DNA of 31,427 nt, taken from contig CAKKTI010000250.1 of NCBI GenBank assembly GCA_920105805.1, positions 1-31,427 of the forward strand. Direction: 5' to 3'. The position numbers and the translations under genes are program-made. The DNA comes from Condylostoma magnum. Taxonomy: Eukaryota; Ciliophora; Heterotrichea; Heterotrichida; Condylostomatidae. This document shows, piece after piece, positions 1 to 12,336 of the stretch. The notes beneath the pieces are model-generated. The model saw nothing but the letters and a program-made list of their open reading frames with translations. It made no database searches and was not told where the DNA came from. Positions within the stretch are counted from its first letter, which is position 1, and each line of letters begins with the position of its first letter.

Positions 1-96
1 CACCCTTACACCCTTACACCCTTACACCCTTACACCCTTACACCCTTACACCCTTACACCCTTACACCCTTACACCCTTACACCCTTACACCCTTA
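1..96. repeat. telomeric repeat, 12 x CACCCTTA
   Basis: Twelve perfect tandem copies of the 8-mer CACCCTTA (permutation CCCTTACA) start at base 1 and end abruptly at 96. The C-rich strand reads inward, as expected for a left chromosome end whose G-rich strand (TGTAAGGG permutations) runs outward. This marks a real or capped macronuclear chromosome end. From memory, the heterotrichs Stentor and Blepharisma use CCCTAACA, so this unit would be a close variant. Confidence 0.95.
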
Positions 97-2829
97 AATA
101 ATTAAAGCTTGAACTGTTCTATATCTCTATTTTATCTTAGCACTGAGTATTTAAATTTTTTAAAAAGTGTTATTTAATATAATAAATACGAATATATTAT
201 TAATCATAACTTTTATCATAAAATAATAGAAATTATCCTCCTATTAAATTGATTTATTTCAAGAGTTGTCCTTTTGCCTCATACTGTAATGTATAGCATC
301 CAATTTGTATCTTAGCTTTAATAACAAGGTTACTATATCTAATTACCCTTGTAAGTTTACATGTTCTATCAAATTATCTTTTGTATATCATTTCAGTTCT
401 TCAGTTCTGGATTACAAGAAGGACAAAATAGGGTTAAATTTTTGCTAAGATGACTTTGAAATTATATGTAAATAAAAGAGTGCATTTCCAAATAGTCTCG
501 ATAAAGTTATACTACTAATTTTGTAGATACAATTGGTTAACTAATAAACATAAAAAATACAGTTTATTTTCCCATTATATACTTAGATTCATTTGATATG
601 TAAGGTTATAGCTATTCATATACATCAATAGCAAAAGGGAGACTTATATACTAAAAACATATGAATGCCTCTCAATGCAAGAAATAATATTTTAGTCCAT
701 TTAATAAAAACCAGCAAGTCTATCTTAATTTAAAATGTATTAACAACGACTAATAATTTGAATCATTAGTGCTCTCATCTTCGTAACTTCTTAGAACTTC
801 CGTTACCATTTTGATACATGTGTAAACTTAGAAGATATCTAAATCCATTACTTCATTCAATTAAGTTAGAAATTACATCTCAAAATCTTAATGGTGGAAT
901 TTTTCTAAAACACAGCAAATGGACGCAACTCCTATTACCAACGGTCCAAATCTAGAAATTGACCAGTCTGAGTAGCAAAGTGCAGAATAATTGTCTGCTT
1001 ATACAACTAATTCCTCCAAATTTAAGTTTGGGTAAGTAATCTTCAATACTAATCGAATGCATTCGAAAGCAGTTGTTTAATATAATGTAAAGTTTAAAGC
1101 ACGCAAGATTGCTAATTCCTTTTCAAGGAAGTCTTTATTGAATTCATTGTATTAGAATAATGCGGCTAGTTATTTTGTTCTTATATAGCGATTCTCTTCT
1201 ATTCTTATTGCTAGAGAAAAGCATATAGATACTATAAATTTGAATTCTTCGGCATCTTGAAAGTTTATACTGCAAAGAACAGTATCAGTGTAAGTTGATG
1301 CAAGTTAGGCAATTTTTTAGCTGAAATTGAACTCTTTGCAGATGTTGAATAGTTATTCATTCATACTCTGCCTTTAATTGTAAAGTAGAGCCTCTTGTTT
1401 GCCTATAGGCTTCTACTAACTTTCAATGCATTAGCTTTGGTTAGAGTTTTAAACCAGGGTAGCTAATGTTTCCAGAAGGTATATTTCTGACATATTAATT
1501 TAATATTATTAGCCAATAAAAACCTCGAGAAATAAAATTCAGCTAAGAATTTAAAATGTTTAGTAAATTTTCCAGTAAAATGTGTTTTGGGAGCTTGAAA
1601 TCAAAAGGATTTATAAAAAATCTCTGAAATACTAGGAGATACAAGGTAATATCTCTGAGATAGCCATATTAATAAGATGGAAATAATAATAAGCATAAAA
1701 AACTGAAAATAAACATTATTATATGTAAGCATAGTTAATATTATGTAGATCAATTATATTTAACTCTTCAGTATTACAAAACTCGGAGAGTGTTTGAGAT
1801 GAATTACTCATTCCCATTTTAATAAAATTATTATGCATTTAAGTCCATTATATTGATAGTATTAGCCGTAGAAGTAAGTCTCGGCATATAAATTGATTAA
1901 TTTCTTTTTTAAGTATTGTACAGTTGCTTTATTTTAATCCTAATTGTGCTTTGGAAGCTATAGAAAAATCGACATAAGACTAATGCATTCAAACCAAATA
2001 GTCTTTATAGGGGTAATGCGTTTCAGAATACCACCCTAACTACACTCTAAGTTGTATTTTATATGCTTAACTAATAATTTTTGTCTTTAAGAAATAATAG
2101 ATGCATAGTTTTGTTAAGGATTTATAGCATTTTCATGCTTTCCAAAAGTTGTAATTGATAATTTTCCTATATTAGAGTAAGCTGTTCAGTGCTATTCATT
2201 TGGGGTTATATTCTACATCATTAGGCTATATGATGTGTAGCATTTACATCCTTAATTTTTATTTAATTATTCTAAAATTTTGATGTAAATATCCTTTTCA
2301 TACAGTTTCTTAAATACTCTGCTTGCTGAACATGTAATTTGAGTAACTTTTAATAATCAAATAATACACCAGTCAGCATCTTATCTTAGATGCAATTTTA
2401 TAAAAGAGTTTCAAGCCATGATGATATTTTATTAATAAGTTAATACTCATTAGTCTGCTTTAAGTATTTTATATTATATAAGTAGGTATTAAATAAACTA
2501 GAAGTCTCAGGAATATAAGAGAATATAGAAAAGCAAGAGTGAATTTGGAGAGTAATATTTGATTTGATAAAAGCAGATCTATATTTGGAACCTTTAAACA
2601 AATTCAACTAAACTTAGCACCATAAAATTAAGCTTAAAATATAATTACACTTATTAATTGTAAAAGGAACCAAATCATCTATACGGTAGCAATCTTACAA
2701 TTTTATTTACTTATCAAATCTGACTAATCCAGATTATTTTTCTTACTCCTTATGAGCTTTTACGCTTAATCTTCTATAATCACCTTAAATCTAGTTATAC
2801 ATTTATTATCTGTAAGTTTAAGATTATAT
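97..2829. other. AT-rich subtelomeric region
   Basis: This is 2.7 kb between the telomere and the first well-supported gene. Most of it is very AT-rich and shows no recognisable protein family on either strand. The segment about 900-1480 is less AT-rich and holds one possible ORF, listed separately. Around 2130-2400 the plus strand reads as short hydrophobic stretches that could be decayed membrane-protein sequence, but no homology is clear. No RNA gene or long internal repeat was seen. Confidence 0.5.
919..1686 (+). CDS. doubtful hypothetical ORF near the telomere
   Basis: Reading with TAA/TAG=Q and TGA=W gives about 255 residues from ATG 919 to a run of three in-frame TAA codons (1684-1692). 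The N-terminal 40 residues are polar and rich in S, T, N and Q, beginning MDATPITNGPNLEID. The rest is basic with scattered hydrophobics. No family is recognised. Support is the higher GC of this segment compared with its flanks, and the triple TAA end, which resembles the tandem stops of other genes here. Against it, an ORF in a code without dedicated stops is weak evidence. It may be a decayed gene. Confidence 0.3.
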
Positions 2830-4101
2830 ATGTCCGAAGACTGAAAAATAAACAGCAGATGCATTCTAACCTTACTAGTAATGTTTGTTTTTATCTATTT
2901 TGCAATCTATCTACTTATAATTTCAATCAAGATTCCTATGGACTCCCAAGTACTAAATCTAATTAATGATTCAATCTAATAACTTGGATACATATGTGCT
3001 ACTCTTACTATTTCTAGTCTCATAAAACGATACAAGGAAAAAGTAACAATGACTATACTAGGAATAGGGATTTTCGTGTAAATATCTAATCCAATACTAG
3101 TGCTGCTTGAAAAAGGCTAGTAAATTATAGTTCCAGTACTAACATTGCTCTGCTTATTTGTGACTACTTACTCATCTGGATCTTTAGTTATAATAACATT
3201 TGTGTATTTTGGTTATTATCTAAGAAGAAAATTCAGGAACAGATGTATTGTAATTCTATAATTATCGTAAAGATTTCCAATGTTTATATGCATTTTGATA
3301 TATTGATTAAGTCATGCATTAGATTCAAAAGTAACTCATTTAGAATTCAGTGTACTCATGATTATATTGCTTCCTTTAATATGAATACCAATATGTAACA
3401 TCAGAGCTATATAAAGTGTATATATAGGAAGTGATATAATAGTTGAAAAATACACTTAATTAGAAATTAAGTATTCTTTAAGAGATTAAATCATATTCAA
3501 CTTATAAATCGCCTTTTTGTATAGTATATATAAAAGCTTTTTCTATGATTTTGTGACTGATAACTTATATATTGCAATTTATGAGTTATTGTTTTAAGCA
3601 ATTGGTGCAATCGCTATATTTCTGTTTCTTCCTCTTTATAAAAGGAGAAGATAAGGAAAGTTAACATTTTTGAATATTGGCATAAATACTATAATTTGTG
3701 TACTGTACTTTGTTAGCCTTTTCACTAATGATCTATAAACTAGTAAGTTTTATAAAGAAAATATAATTGCAATCATAGTAATAATTATTTCTAGCTTCTT
3801 TTTACAGCTAAATATAATGATTATGGATTCAATGACATTAGATTTAAATGGAGATCATTTTTATAATTTCTCTATGATAAATTTAACTAGAGGTTTAATT
3901 TAATTGAGCTAGGTTATTTCTGTATTTCTAGCAGGGGATCAATACTAGATTCTTATATTTCTAGTTTATTTAATACTAGGAACATTTTCAACTCTTTTAT
4001 TCTACAAAAAGATAAGCAGTAAAAGAAATACTTAGAGTTTAAATTTTTTAGATACAAGTATTAATAGTGAGAAAGAAGGATAGGAAACTGCAGCTGTTTA
4101 A
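2830..4101 (+). CDS. MFS-like multi-pass membrane protein
   Basis: A 423-residue protein when TAA/TAG=Q and TGA=W. It has about 10-12 hydrophobic segments; the first (about residues 10-35) follows MSEDWKINSRC. A basic loop, SLIKRYKEK, sits between the second and third segments, where Major Facilitator proteins carry motif A. A central cytoplasmic-type loop contains YKRRRQGK, and the C-terminal tail is polar (about residues 390-423). ATG 2830 is preferred over an in-frame ATG at 2938 because the later start would remove the first membrane span. The stop is taken as TAA 4099. Family assignment is by topology only and the substrate is unknown. A decayed second copy of its C-terminal half lies at 30450-30890. 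Confidence 0.7.
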
Positions 4102-4312
4102 TTATTATTTATACTTAGGCCTTATTTTTACTTCAATACTGAATATAGTAAGAGAATTTGCTTTATTATTGCATAGAGATAAATGAAAAAGTTAGAAATA
4201 TACATAATACCCTTTAATTACAATTTTTCATAACCTTTCAATTTATAACGTACTAAAAAGTTATGTGGAAGAAATTTCTACTATTGATATATTTACATCC
4301 ATATTTTAATAA
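4102..4312. other. convergent 3' gap, AT-rich
   Basis: About 210 nt lie between the presumed ends of the MFS-like and kinesin-like genes, which converge. The sequence is AT-rich with no further gene visible. It is much longer than the other convergent gaps in this window (0-42 nt), so one of the two genes may extend further: in this code neither stop is certain. Confidence 0.4.
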
Positions 4313-5578
4313 TTAAAAGCAATGTTTATTTTACACTAATTTACTGTATTTGGATTCTTCAATAAGCTTTGATTTCAGACTATCGACAATTTCCTTAAAA
4401 CTGGAAATTATCGTATATTATTACTCTAAATTATCACTAACTAACTAAGTATATTCAGTAATACTAAGTTATTAATTATCAGTAGGGCATAAAAGTTTAT
4501 TAATTTCCTCTATTAAATTCATCTATTAAATGATTAGGGTTTTATGACTTTAGTTAATAAGATCTTCTTATTGCAATACCTCATTTATTATTTGCTCATG
4601 TTTATAAGGATTATAGCCTTATAAACCATCTACATCTTTTTATGATTAATTGTTTCGAGTCATATTACTACAAATTTTAAGAGTGTTAAATGTATTCTTT
4701 ATATCTTTTAGATACGGTGAAATATGTCCAATTACAATAGTCATACTTTACCCAATTAAACTTTCTTTCAGTACTTAAGTTAACTTGCTTCCCCTGAAAG
4801 GAATATGATTACCACCTTTTTTTATAGTAATAATACATTCCTTAAGCATTAAAAGCGATTTATTCACAGATGAGCTTTTAAATCTTTTGTTTTATACCGA
4901 ATCTGCTCCTCTTTCAAATCCTGCAAGGTCTAAAAACTACAATTTTCCTACTATTTTTCCTTTCTATTTGAATAAAAATTAGATTATATAATGACTTTGG
5001 GATTATTCTTAATTACTAATAATCATTTTATTAGTTTAACTCTCTATGAGTAATTAATTGATTTATTCCTCATTGGCACATTTTCGTCTTTCAATTCCTA
5101 CAATTTGTACATTTTATTTTCCATCTTCTCTAACATATACTTTATTATAAGGGTTTAGTAAATCATGAAGCTTTTCATTTAGTATTTGAAATATACCGAT
5201 AAATACTTCGTTATTGTTGTTATATTGAAAAATATCCCTAATTGCTAATGTAAATAATCCAGATTATTAGTTATTTCCAAACAAAGTGAAAGATTTGCCT
5301 GAATTTATTTGCCCATAGGTTAAAATTGTTACTTTTTGAGAGTTAAGGGCTTAGAGCACTTTACTTTGAATACTGTCTTGGTATATTTATTAATTAGTAG
5401 TTGTGGAATCGAATACTTAATCAAAATTGAATTATTATTCCTCTGTATATTGCTTTAAATCTAGTTTCTTTTTTGGTTATTATACTACTACTCTATTACC
5501 TAACTTTTAAACAATTATCTAATCATCTTGTATAGCTTATTAATTTATTCTTGTTAGTACACTCATACTATCAGCCAT
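4313..5578 (-). CDS. divergent kinesin-13-like motor protein
   Basis: About 421 residues, essentially a kinesin motor domain with a short tail. Visible landmarks in order: an N-terminal strand resembling the kinesin start (SMSVLTRINQQA, where RPL is lost), KKKLDLKQYTEEQQFNFDQVFD as in kinesin-13 (written here in part), P-loop GQINSGKSFT, switch II DLAGFER followed by GAD, then VNKSLLMLKECI and HIPFRGSKLTQVLK. The Q of KLTQVL is a TAA codon. The switch I motif reads SQSH where kinesins have SRSH, so the arginine that pairs with switch II is gone. Kinesin-13 motors depolymerise microtubule ends; activity here is doubtful. The end is uncertain (TAA at 4333-4331 or 4315-4313). It is divergent from the Nudix gene. 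Confidence 0.8.
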
Positions 5579-5650
5579 TTATATACTAATAACTTAGTAT
5601 ACTAACATATTATAGCATAATAAAATATTCCTATTTCCATACTTCATACA
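5579..5650. promoter_or_regulatory. divergent promoter, kinesin-like / Nudix
   Basis: The 72 nt between the two start codons must hold both 5' ends. It is almost pure A/T with ATA and TATA-like strings but no distinct motif that I can defend. Confidence 0.4.
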
Positions 5651-6112
5651 ATGAAAAGCTCAATAATTCGTTTTATTAGCAATCTGGACAAGTTCGGTAG
5701 AAAACTTCCTAGTAAACAGGGGAAATATTACATCCCAAGCATAACAGTCGACGCTTTAAACATAAAAGATAACAAGGTGTTGGTAATACGTCGAAAAAAT
5801 GATCCGTTCCAAGGAAAATTTGCTCTCCCAGGCGGTTTTATAGACTACAACGAAGACCCAATAGACGCGTGCAAGCGTGAATTACTGGAAGAGACAGGCC
5901 TATAAACTGCAAAAATAGCTCTTTTTGACGTGCGTGGAGATCCTCTACGCGATCCTAGAGGCCATACTATTAGCATAATATACAAAGTTGAGGTTTAGGG
6001 AGAAATGCAAGCAGGAGACGACGCTTCTGAGGTTTCTTACTAAAAGATTTCAGACTTAGAGAATAACATGGCATTTGACCACTGGGATATAATACTAAAT
6101 GTTCTTAATTAG
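5651..6112 (+). CDS. Nudix hydrolase, ADP-ribose pyrophosphatase type
   Basis: A 153-residue Nudix protein. The Nudix box is complete: G, five residues, E, seven residues, then RELLEETGL (about residues 62-84), giving the metal-binding glutamates. It is followed by a TAA codon read as Q, which truncates the ORF for standard callers. A later segment, DPRGHTISIIY, is typical of ADP-ribose pyrophosphatase-like members, which hydrolyse nucleoside diphosphates linked to another moiety; the exact substrate cannot be told. The protein ends FDHWDIILNVLN at TAG 6110-6112, the usual end of the fold. The start follows an AT-rich leader shared with the divergent kinesin. The stop directly touches that of the convergent gene. 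Confidence 0.92.
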
Positions 6113-9100
6113 CTAATTAGGCTTTGCAGCCTCAGTGATGATCTCACCGTATTGATCATGCTTGACTAATATGCTGAATTTCTCAACAGTCCTAAGGGAA
6201 TCTGAGTTTAGGGAAACATAGTCAAATTGGCCAATAGGATCAGTATATCCATCCTTATAGAACTTTTCAGCTCCACTGCTTTCTTTTGAGTACACCTTTA
6301 CATAAGCTCCTGGGATTGCTTCAAGGCTACTAGTAAATACTCTCACTTTTCCTTAGGCGTTATCAATATGAACTTCTAGATTGTTATTCATATGCACTAA
6401 GTTAAAGAATTATCCTGCATACTCTGCTACTATATAAATGCTTTTGTTTTGTAAAGTGGCAGGTATACTGAATTCTCTTTTTCCTGTAGTTTCTTCCAAG
6501 TCTACTCTAATCTCCTCATTAGCACTAACCCAGTTCTAGAAATTGAAGCTTTACTGCATGAATGGTTGCTTAGAAAAGAGTAGTTCTATGTCAATTTCGT
6601 ACAATTTTAAGTTAACTTTGCTCAGGTTCTGATAAGTTATAATTATATCATTGCCAATCACTTTCATATGCAAAGTACTGCTTTGCTTTTCACTCTTTTA
6701 TTGATTCTCAATCTATTTAAACATGCTGTTGATCTCTATGAACTTATTTCTCCATACTTCAATAGGGTAATTTAAGTACAAACTACTGATTGACTCAGCT
6801 TAGTCAAAATAAAGATAACAAGTAAGTAAATCAAACTGCAGTTGATAAGGCTCTTACTTTATAGAACCTTACGATGGTGTAAGTGTTATTTACTAGTAAA
6901 CTGTCTTCGCATCTTGTATTTTCTCTTAATAAATCAAATACTAGCATAGTAATAGTCTATCAGTGTCTTCTAAATCAGGTTTCATTATCATAGTTCTAAT
7001 AAATGAGTCATAAGCACTCTGAAAGTTTTTATTTGTTATTCTTTTCTATTACCCTAATCTATGATACCTGGCATTTATCAAGGGATCGTATTCCTTGTGA
7101 TATTAGTATAAAGTACTTGTTTCAAAATACTGGCATTTGTAATGATACCCTACTAGTGGCTACACCATTTAATTGATTTACAACCAGTCAGCTAAAGCGT
7201 CATCCATTAGTTTATGGACTCCTTCATTCCATATAGACTAATCATATAGAAGCGTTTCTTTACATAATTAGTATAACTCACTGAAGAAATCTTGATCTTT
7301 TAGACAATAATAGGAATTACCTAATTCTTATCGAAGTTTTTAGACTCCTTGCTGCTTTATGTAATTCATTATTAGATTTTTATCACCAGTAGCAGCAATT
7401 TCTCTAAAAGTCCTTGCTTCTTACTACTCAAATGATTTTCTAACGATTAAATCTTTATTTTTAGTATAAGCTGAGACAATTCCGTCGGTTTGGAAACTGG
7501 GCCCGTATATTTGATAATCTCCTACTTCTGGGAAGTAAAAGTAATGCTTATATGTTTCTGTGTGGTAAGGCTGTAGTTATAATTAGTAACTTTTAACGGA
7601 TTCCACCGGCCTAAGAGAAATAGTCATATCTGGGTTATGTATTAATAAACTTCCCCTTATATAAGAATTAGATGTATTAGTGATGTTTACTTGAAGTAAA
7701 TAAACTCTTTTATTCAAGAATTTATCGATTGTTCTTATTATGTCTCTTCCATCCTTATCTTTAGTTATCTTGTGTTTAGGATCTATGAATTAATAGCCTA
7801 GCAAAATGTTTTAGTTTGGTATGTATTCAGATTCTTGCATTCTTCTAGTATAAAATGAAGCGTTGCTTTGTAAGGTTAAGCTTAACTGTTTGCCTGTTAT
7901 TTATGTACTATGTCTTATTGATTTAAAAGGTAAGCTTGAGAATGCTAACAAGAAGGGATAAATCACAGCGTTTTGTATCTGTATAAAGTGACTACTATTA
8001 GTTTGAATATTACCATTAAGAGCTGATTCTGCCAGATCGATAATAAATTGATTCTCTTGAATTCCTCTATACAGCGATTCCTCAAATTCATAGAATGTTT
8101 CTTTATACTCATTTGTAGCTCCTAATTTGGAATAATAGGTTTAAGCTTGTTTTCGAAGATTCATTAATTGTTTAGATTTCCTTTTCCTATTAGGTCGTTT
8201 TTCTTCCTTTTGCATACGTCTTGAATGAACTGCTGCCATTAAATCTTATTCTTCTTCAAAACAATCATCCATCATATCCATACACTGTGCTTCACACTCT
8301 AATTCATCATACTCCTCACACTTTTCTTCAAACTCCATTTAATCTTTCTTTATTTAGCTTGAAAGTAAAATGCACAACCGCTGATCTATTAATTTCTTAG
8401 TGTTTATGTCTCTACTATTTATAAGGCCTTTTCCTCGTATATTATTGGCTATTTATTAAGCAAGTTGACTGTTCTAGCTTGAAATTCTTTCGATCAGTAA
8501 TAACTTCTCGATTAAATTAAGTTGATTGATTATGTTAATTTTTTGATATTCATGTAGTTATTCACCTAGTAAATACTTATCTATGAATTCCTTTTCGATT
8601 TTACTTTTGAGTAAAGGTAAAACTGCTGAATTAAAGTAAGCCTTATCCTGGAAATATAGGAATAGATTTAATTCGTGACCGAAATGCTGTTATAATATTT
8701 CATTCTTTGCTTAAATTTTCATTTTAGGCCATTATAACAAAAACTTCCAATTACCTATAAACTAATCCTCTATTAAATCAAACTTTCGTAAATAATCAGT
8801 CATTTTTTACATACTATCAACAATTTCATATTCCTAAGTTTGAATATCATCTATCTAAATAGTTTAATCCTAGTCATAAGCCTATTAGTAAAATTGCATT
8901 GTTTGTATAATAGATTTGTCAACTTAAGATTACTATCTCAAATCCCTTAGCCCTTATTACCCTTGTCCGATACTAGAGAATTTAGTAGAAACAAAGTGCT
9001 CATTCTAGGCAATTAAAAATACATTGGAAAACCTACTTAAGTCTATATTATCGATTTTCCCTTCTCCGTTTTCATTAACTTATATATTAGAGATTACCAC

Positions 9101-12100
9101 TGATCCTGAAGTGTTAAATTCTGGAGGTTTGATTAAAACATTTTCTAACTGTAAAGAACTTTTCCTTTCTGCTCTACACATTCTTGCCATACCAGACCTA
9201 CATGCTGATCTCATTGCCATTTCAGGTAATCTCTCTCCTGATTTAGCCTATTAAACTTCAGTTTATGTCTCCTATACAAATTTTCTTTTGATTAACATCT
9301 ATGGCTTTGATAATGAGTTTCCTACAATATCACCGTAATTAGCTCTATTAAGTACATATTGAGTTTCTTCATCTAATAGTCTACTAGGTAGATAATAATT
9401 ATTAAAGTAACTAAACTCTTGAGGGCTAGGATCTGCATTCAGTATATTTTCCTTAATATCATTGCCTATATTGTTTAATGATCAGTAAGTATAATTGAAT
9501 AAAATAGCTGTTATTTAACAATCCTTGAATCCTCCAATAAGCTAGAATTATAACTGATCATCCTTTAATTCTAGTGACTATATTTAAATAGAATTGTATT
9601 ATCCACATGACGGCATAACATAGCTTTTAGTGATAATATTACCTTTCAAGTGTTCGCCCTCAATAACTTAGATTCTGATAGTTTATTCCTTTATTTAAAG
9701 CATATAATCTCCAACTGAGATATTCTGAATGAGAATGCTCCGTTGTTATTGATTAAAGTCTAAATGAGAGAGCATATTTCTAATATTTTTATGCTAATAA
9801 ATTTGGTAGAATTTAATCTCCTAATCATCTAAAAAGTCCTTATTATAAGGAATTTCATGGATATCACCTTAGCATAGCCAAATGTATTCTGGGTATTGAA
9901 TATAATCGTTTAGGAAATCGAAACTAAACACTGCTCCTGATTAATCCTCATCTATTAGTTGAATGGAAGCTAAATCGTTAATGTTTTTAAAGTGAATTTG
10001 GCCTTACTCATCCGTTTATAAAATTGATTTTTTCTCTGAATTTTAGCTTTGTAGTACTACAGACGATCTAATAATTAGACCTTGTATTGGCTCTCCGTTA
10101 TATCCTCTGACTTCAATACATGCTTCATTAGTACCTACATTTTTCAGAAAATACGAGTAAAAGATATCTTATGACCCATGGAAGGAGTTTACACTGAACT
10201 CCTTAGAATGATTAACTTATCTTACTTAACCTCTACTGCTTAGTACTTCAATATTTGCCTTTACTTCAACTTCAAATCCGATCAACTTATTGGGAATATC
10301 AAATTTCAATTAATAGTACCCTCCTTCGAACACTAAATCATCAAAGTACAAAGTAGTCTTTCCAGTTTCATAGCAATCAAATATAATAGTAGCATTAAAA
10401 TCTTTTAAAATTTCTAAAGGAGCTGGCTGAGAATTCATATAAATCTTTGGCTTAATCCAGACATCCGAAACATTTCCAGTGATAAAAGACTCCTCATAAG
10501 AGATTATGTCACAATAAAACGTATAATTTTCCCCTAAATGATAAAAATTCTCAATTAACTCAGCAATTGATCCATCAGTAATTATCATCTTCTTCCTGCC
10601 ATTATTATTAGAAATGGGCAATTACACAAAGTCATCTTACACCTAATAAAACTTGTTATCAATAAACACACCAGCTCCTTTTTGACTACAAATTTAGTTA
10701 CTTTCATCTAGGATCGTTATAAGTTATCCAGCAGCAGTTGTTTCGCATAAATACTTTAAATATCCTCGCTTTATGACAGTTCTTGAGTGTCTTCCATTAC
10801 CGTAGAAATCTATGACATAGAGACCCTGCATTTCTCCGAGTTCTGGAAACTCAAATTCTCTTCTTACCTTAATAGCTGGGTTTTCTTAGTAGTTGAATGA
10901 GTATTGATACTTAGGCATGAGTCCATCAAGCTCTATATCAGTTTTGATTTAGCTCAATGTCGATTTATAATAAGCTAATGCGTTGATCTGGTAAGCTTTT
11001 ATTTGTAGGTGGTTGATATTCTTGATTCACATAGAAAACTTGACAACATCATCTCTATCGAATTGCTTTGGATTGTTACTGCAAGGCTCCAGCATTACTT
11101 ATTGTATAAGCTCATTCCATTTATTAGTTTCTTGTAATAAATTTCCAGTTTTAAGCAAGTGGCTCTTTTCTTTTAGCATTTGAAGATGTTCTAAATCAAT
11201 GTAATTTTAGTAGGGCTCAAAATTATCCTTATTGGGTAAGATTTCCAGTAAATTTTATTCTATCATCTCCCATATATCACGATTGTTTGGATCATTAAAT
11301 AGAAAGTCTTGATATTACTCCATTATCTTCTGCTTTGCTTCACTTTCAACCCTTATTTGGAAATTTTCTACTATAACGTTGGGTAATTAGAAGATCTTTA
11401 ACAGTTCTTCTTCATTGTAGTCTTCTATTTCAGTCAATAGCTTTAGGAGGTTCACATGCAGCCTGAATCGGATTTAAGAGAAGTAAGGTGGATAATCCTT
11501 CACTTCATTTATTAGGTTTTGTATAAAGCTCAATTTTCCTTAGAAATCATTTTAATCTATTCTTTCCTTTAATGGTAAATATCTTTTAGATAATAGGTGG
11601 AATAAAATCTCGCAGTTATCTAATTTATCAGATGCATGTTACCGTAAATACTCAATATCCTCAATACTCAACTCGTCATACTTAATTTGATTTGGTTCCA
11701 GGGTTTTACTTTTAATGCATTGTACTAATTTAGGCAGTGATCCTTTTAAGTCCATTGCATTTATTCCAGCTGATCTTTACCTGTAAATCTTAGAAAATAG
11801 TTTATCATTAAACATTTCAGCAGGGATTTTTAGTATTCTTTAAGGAGTCATCTCTCTTAAAGCCTCATCATCTGTTATTACCGACTTAATCTCTATTTCG
11901 TATTGGCTGATATCTAATTCACTAGGGTAAGTTTATTAATCCTATCTATTTTCCTGTATATCTGGCTTATTGAATTAATTTAAGGGGCTAAAATAACCTT
12001 TATTTAGCCATTTCTTTAAAATTTGCCTCTTGATATCTTCTGATTCTTCTCCAAATCTAATAAAATCGGCTCTTGCAGTGAACTTTCCCCAGAGACTCTC

Positions 12101-12313
12101 ATCTAATTGGTATATTTAAGCAACCATCTTCTTAAACTTCTCCGATCGAATATCTCCATACCTTGCTTCTCTTAGGAGTTCTAACTCCGCAAATGTGAGA
12201 GATTGTTAAGGCAGTTATTTTGATAGGCTTTCGTAGTCCCCTGTGATGAGGTACTATTCAAGAAGCTCATTTTCCTATTCTTGGCTGATCTAGACAGAAC
12301 CTTTTTGGCCCAT
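6113..12313 (-). CDS. giant alpha-2-macroglobulin-like protein
   Basis: A single 2066-residue frame without visible introns, using many TAA/TAG as Q and one TGA as W (9484-9482). The N-terminus MGQKGSVQ fits an N-myristoylation signal (G2, S6). Residues about 1-560 are mainly helical. About 560-1000 are beta-rich modules resembling macroglobulin domains (for example QTDEQGQIHF). A Cys/acidic helical segment lies near 1326. A beta module contains YFYFPEVGDYQIYGP, then a helical repeat-like stretch, and the conserved end is KFYKDGYTDPIGQFDY to ITEAAKPN. I recognise this layout as a large eukaryotic family annotated as alpha-2-macroglobulin-like. No thioester motif (GCGEQ) or secretion signal was seen, so a cytoplasmic, membrane-tethered scaffold is inferred. 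The gene is certain; the family name is moderate. Confidence 0.8.
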
Positions 12314-12336
12314 ATTTATTGTACTATTATTCAATT

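Noticed and set aside
5651-5905. Short 84-residue Nudix protein ending at TAA
   Set aside because: The fold continues for 69 residues past that TAA, which follows directly on the Nudix box. TAA is Gln here.
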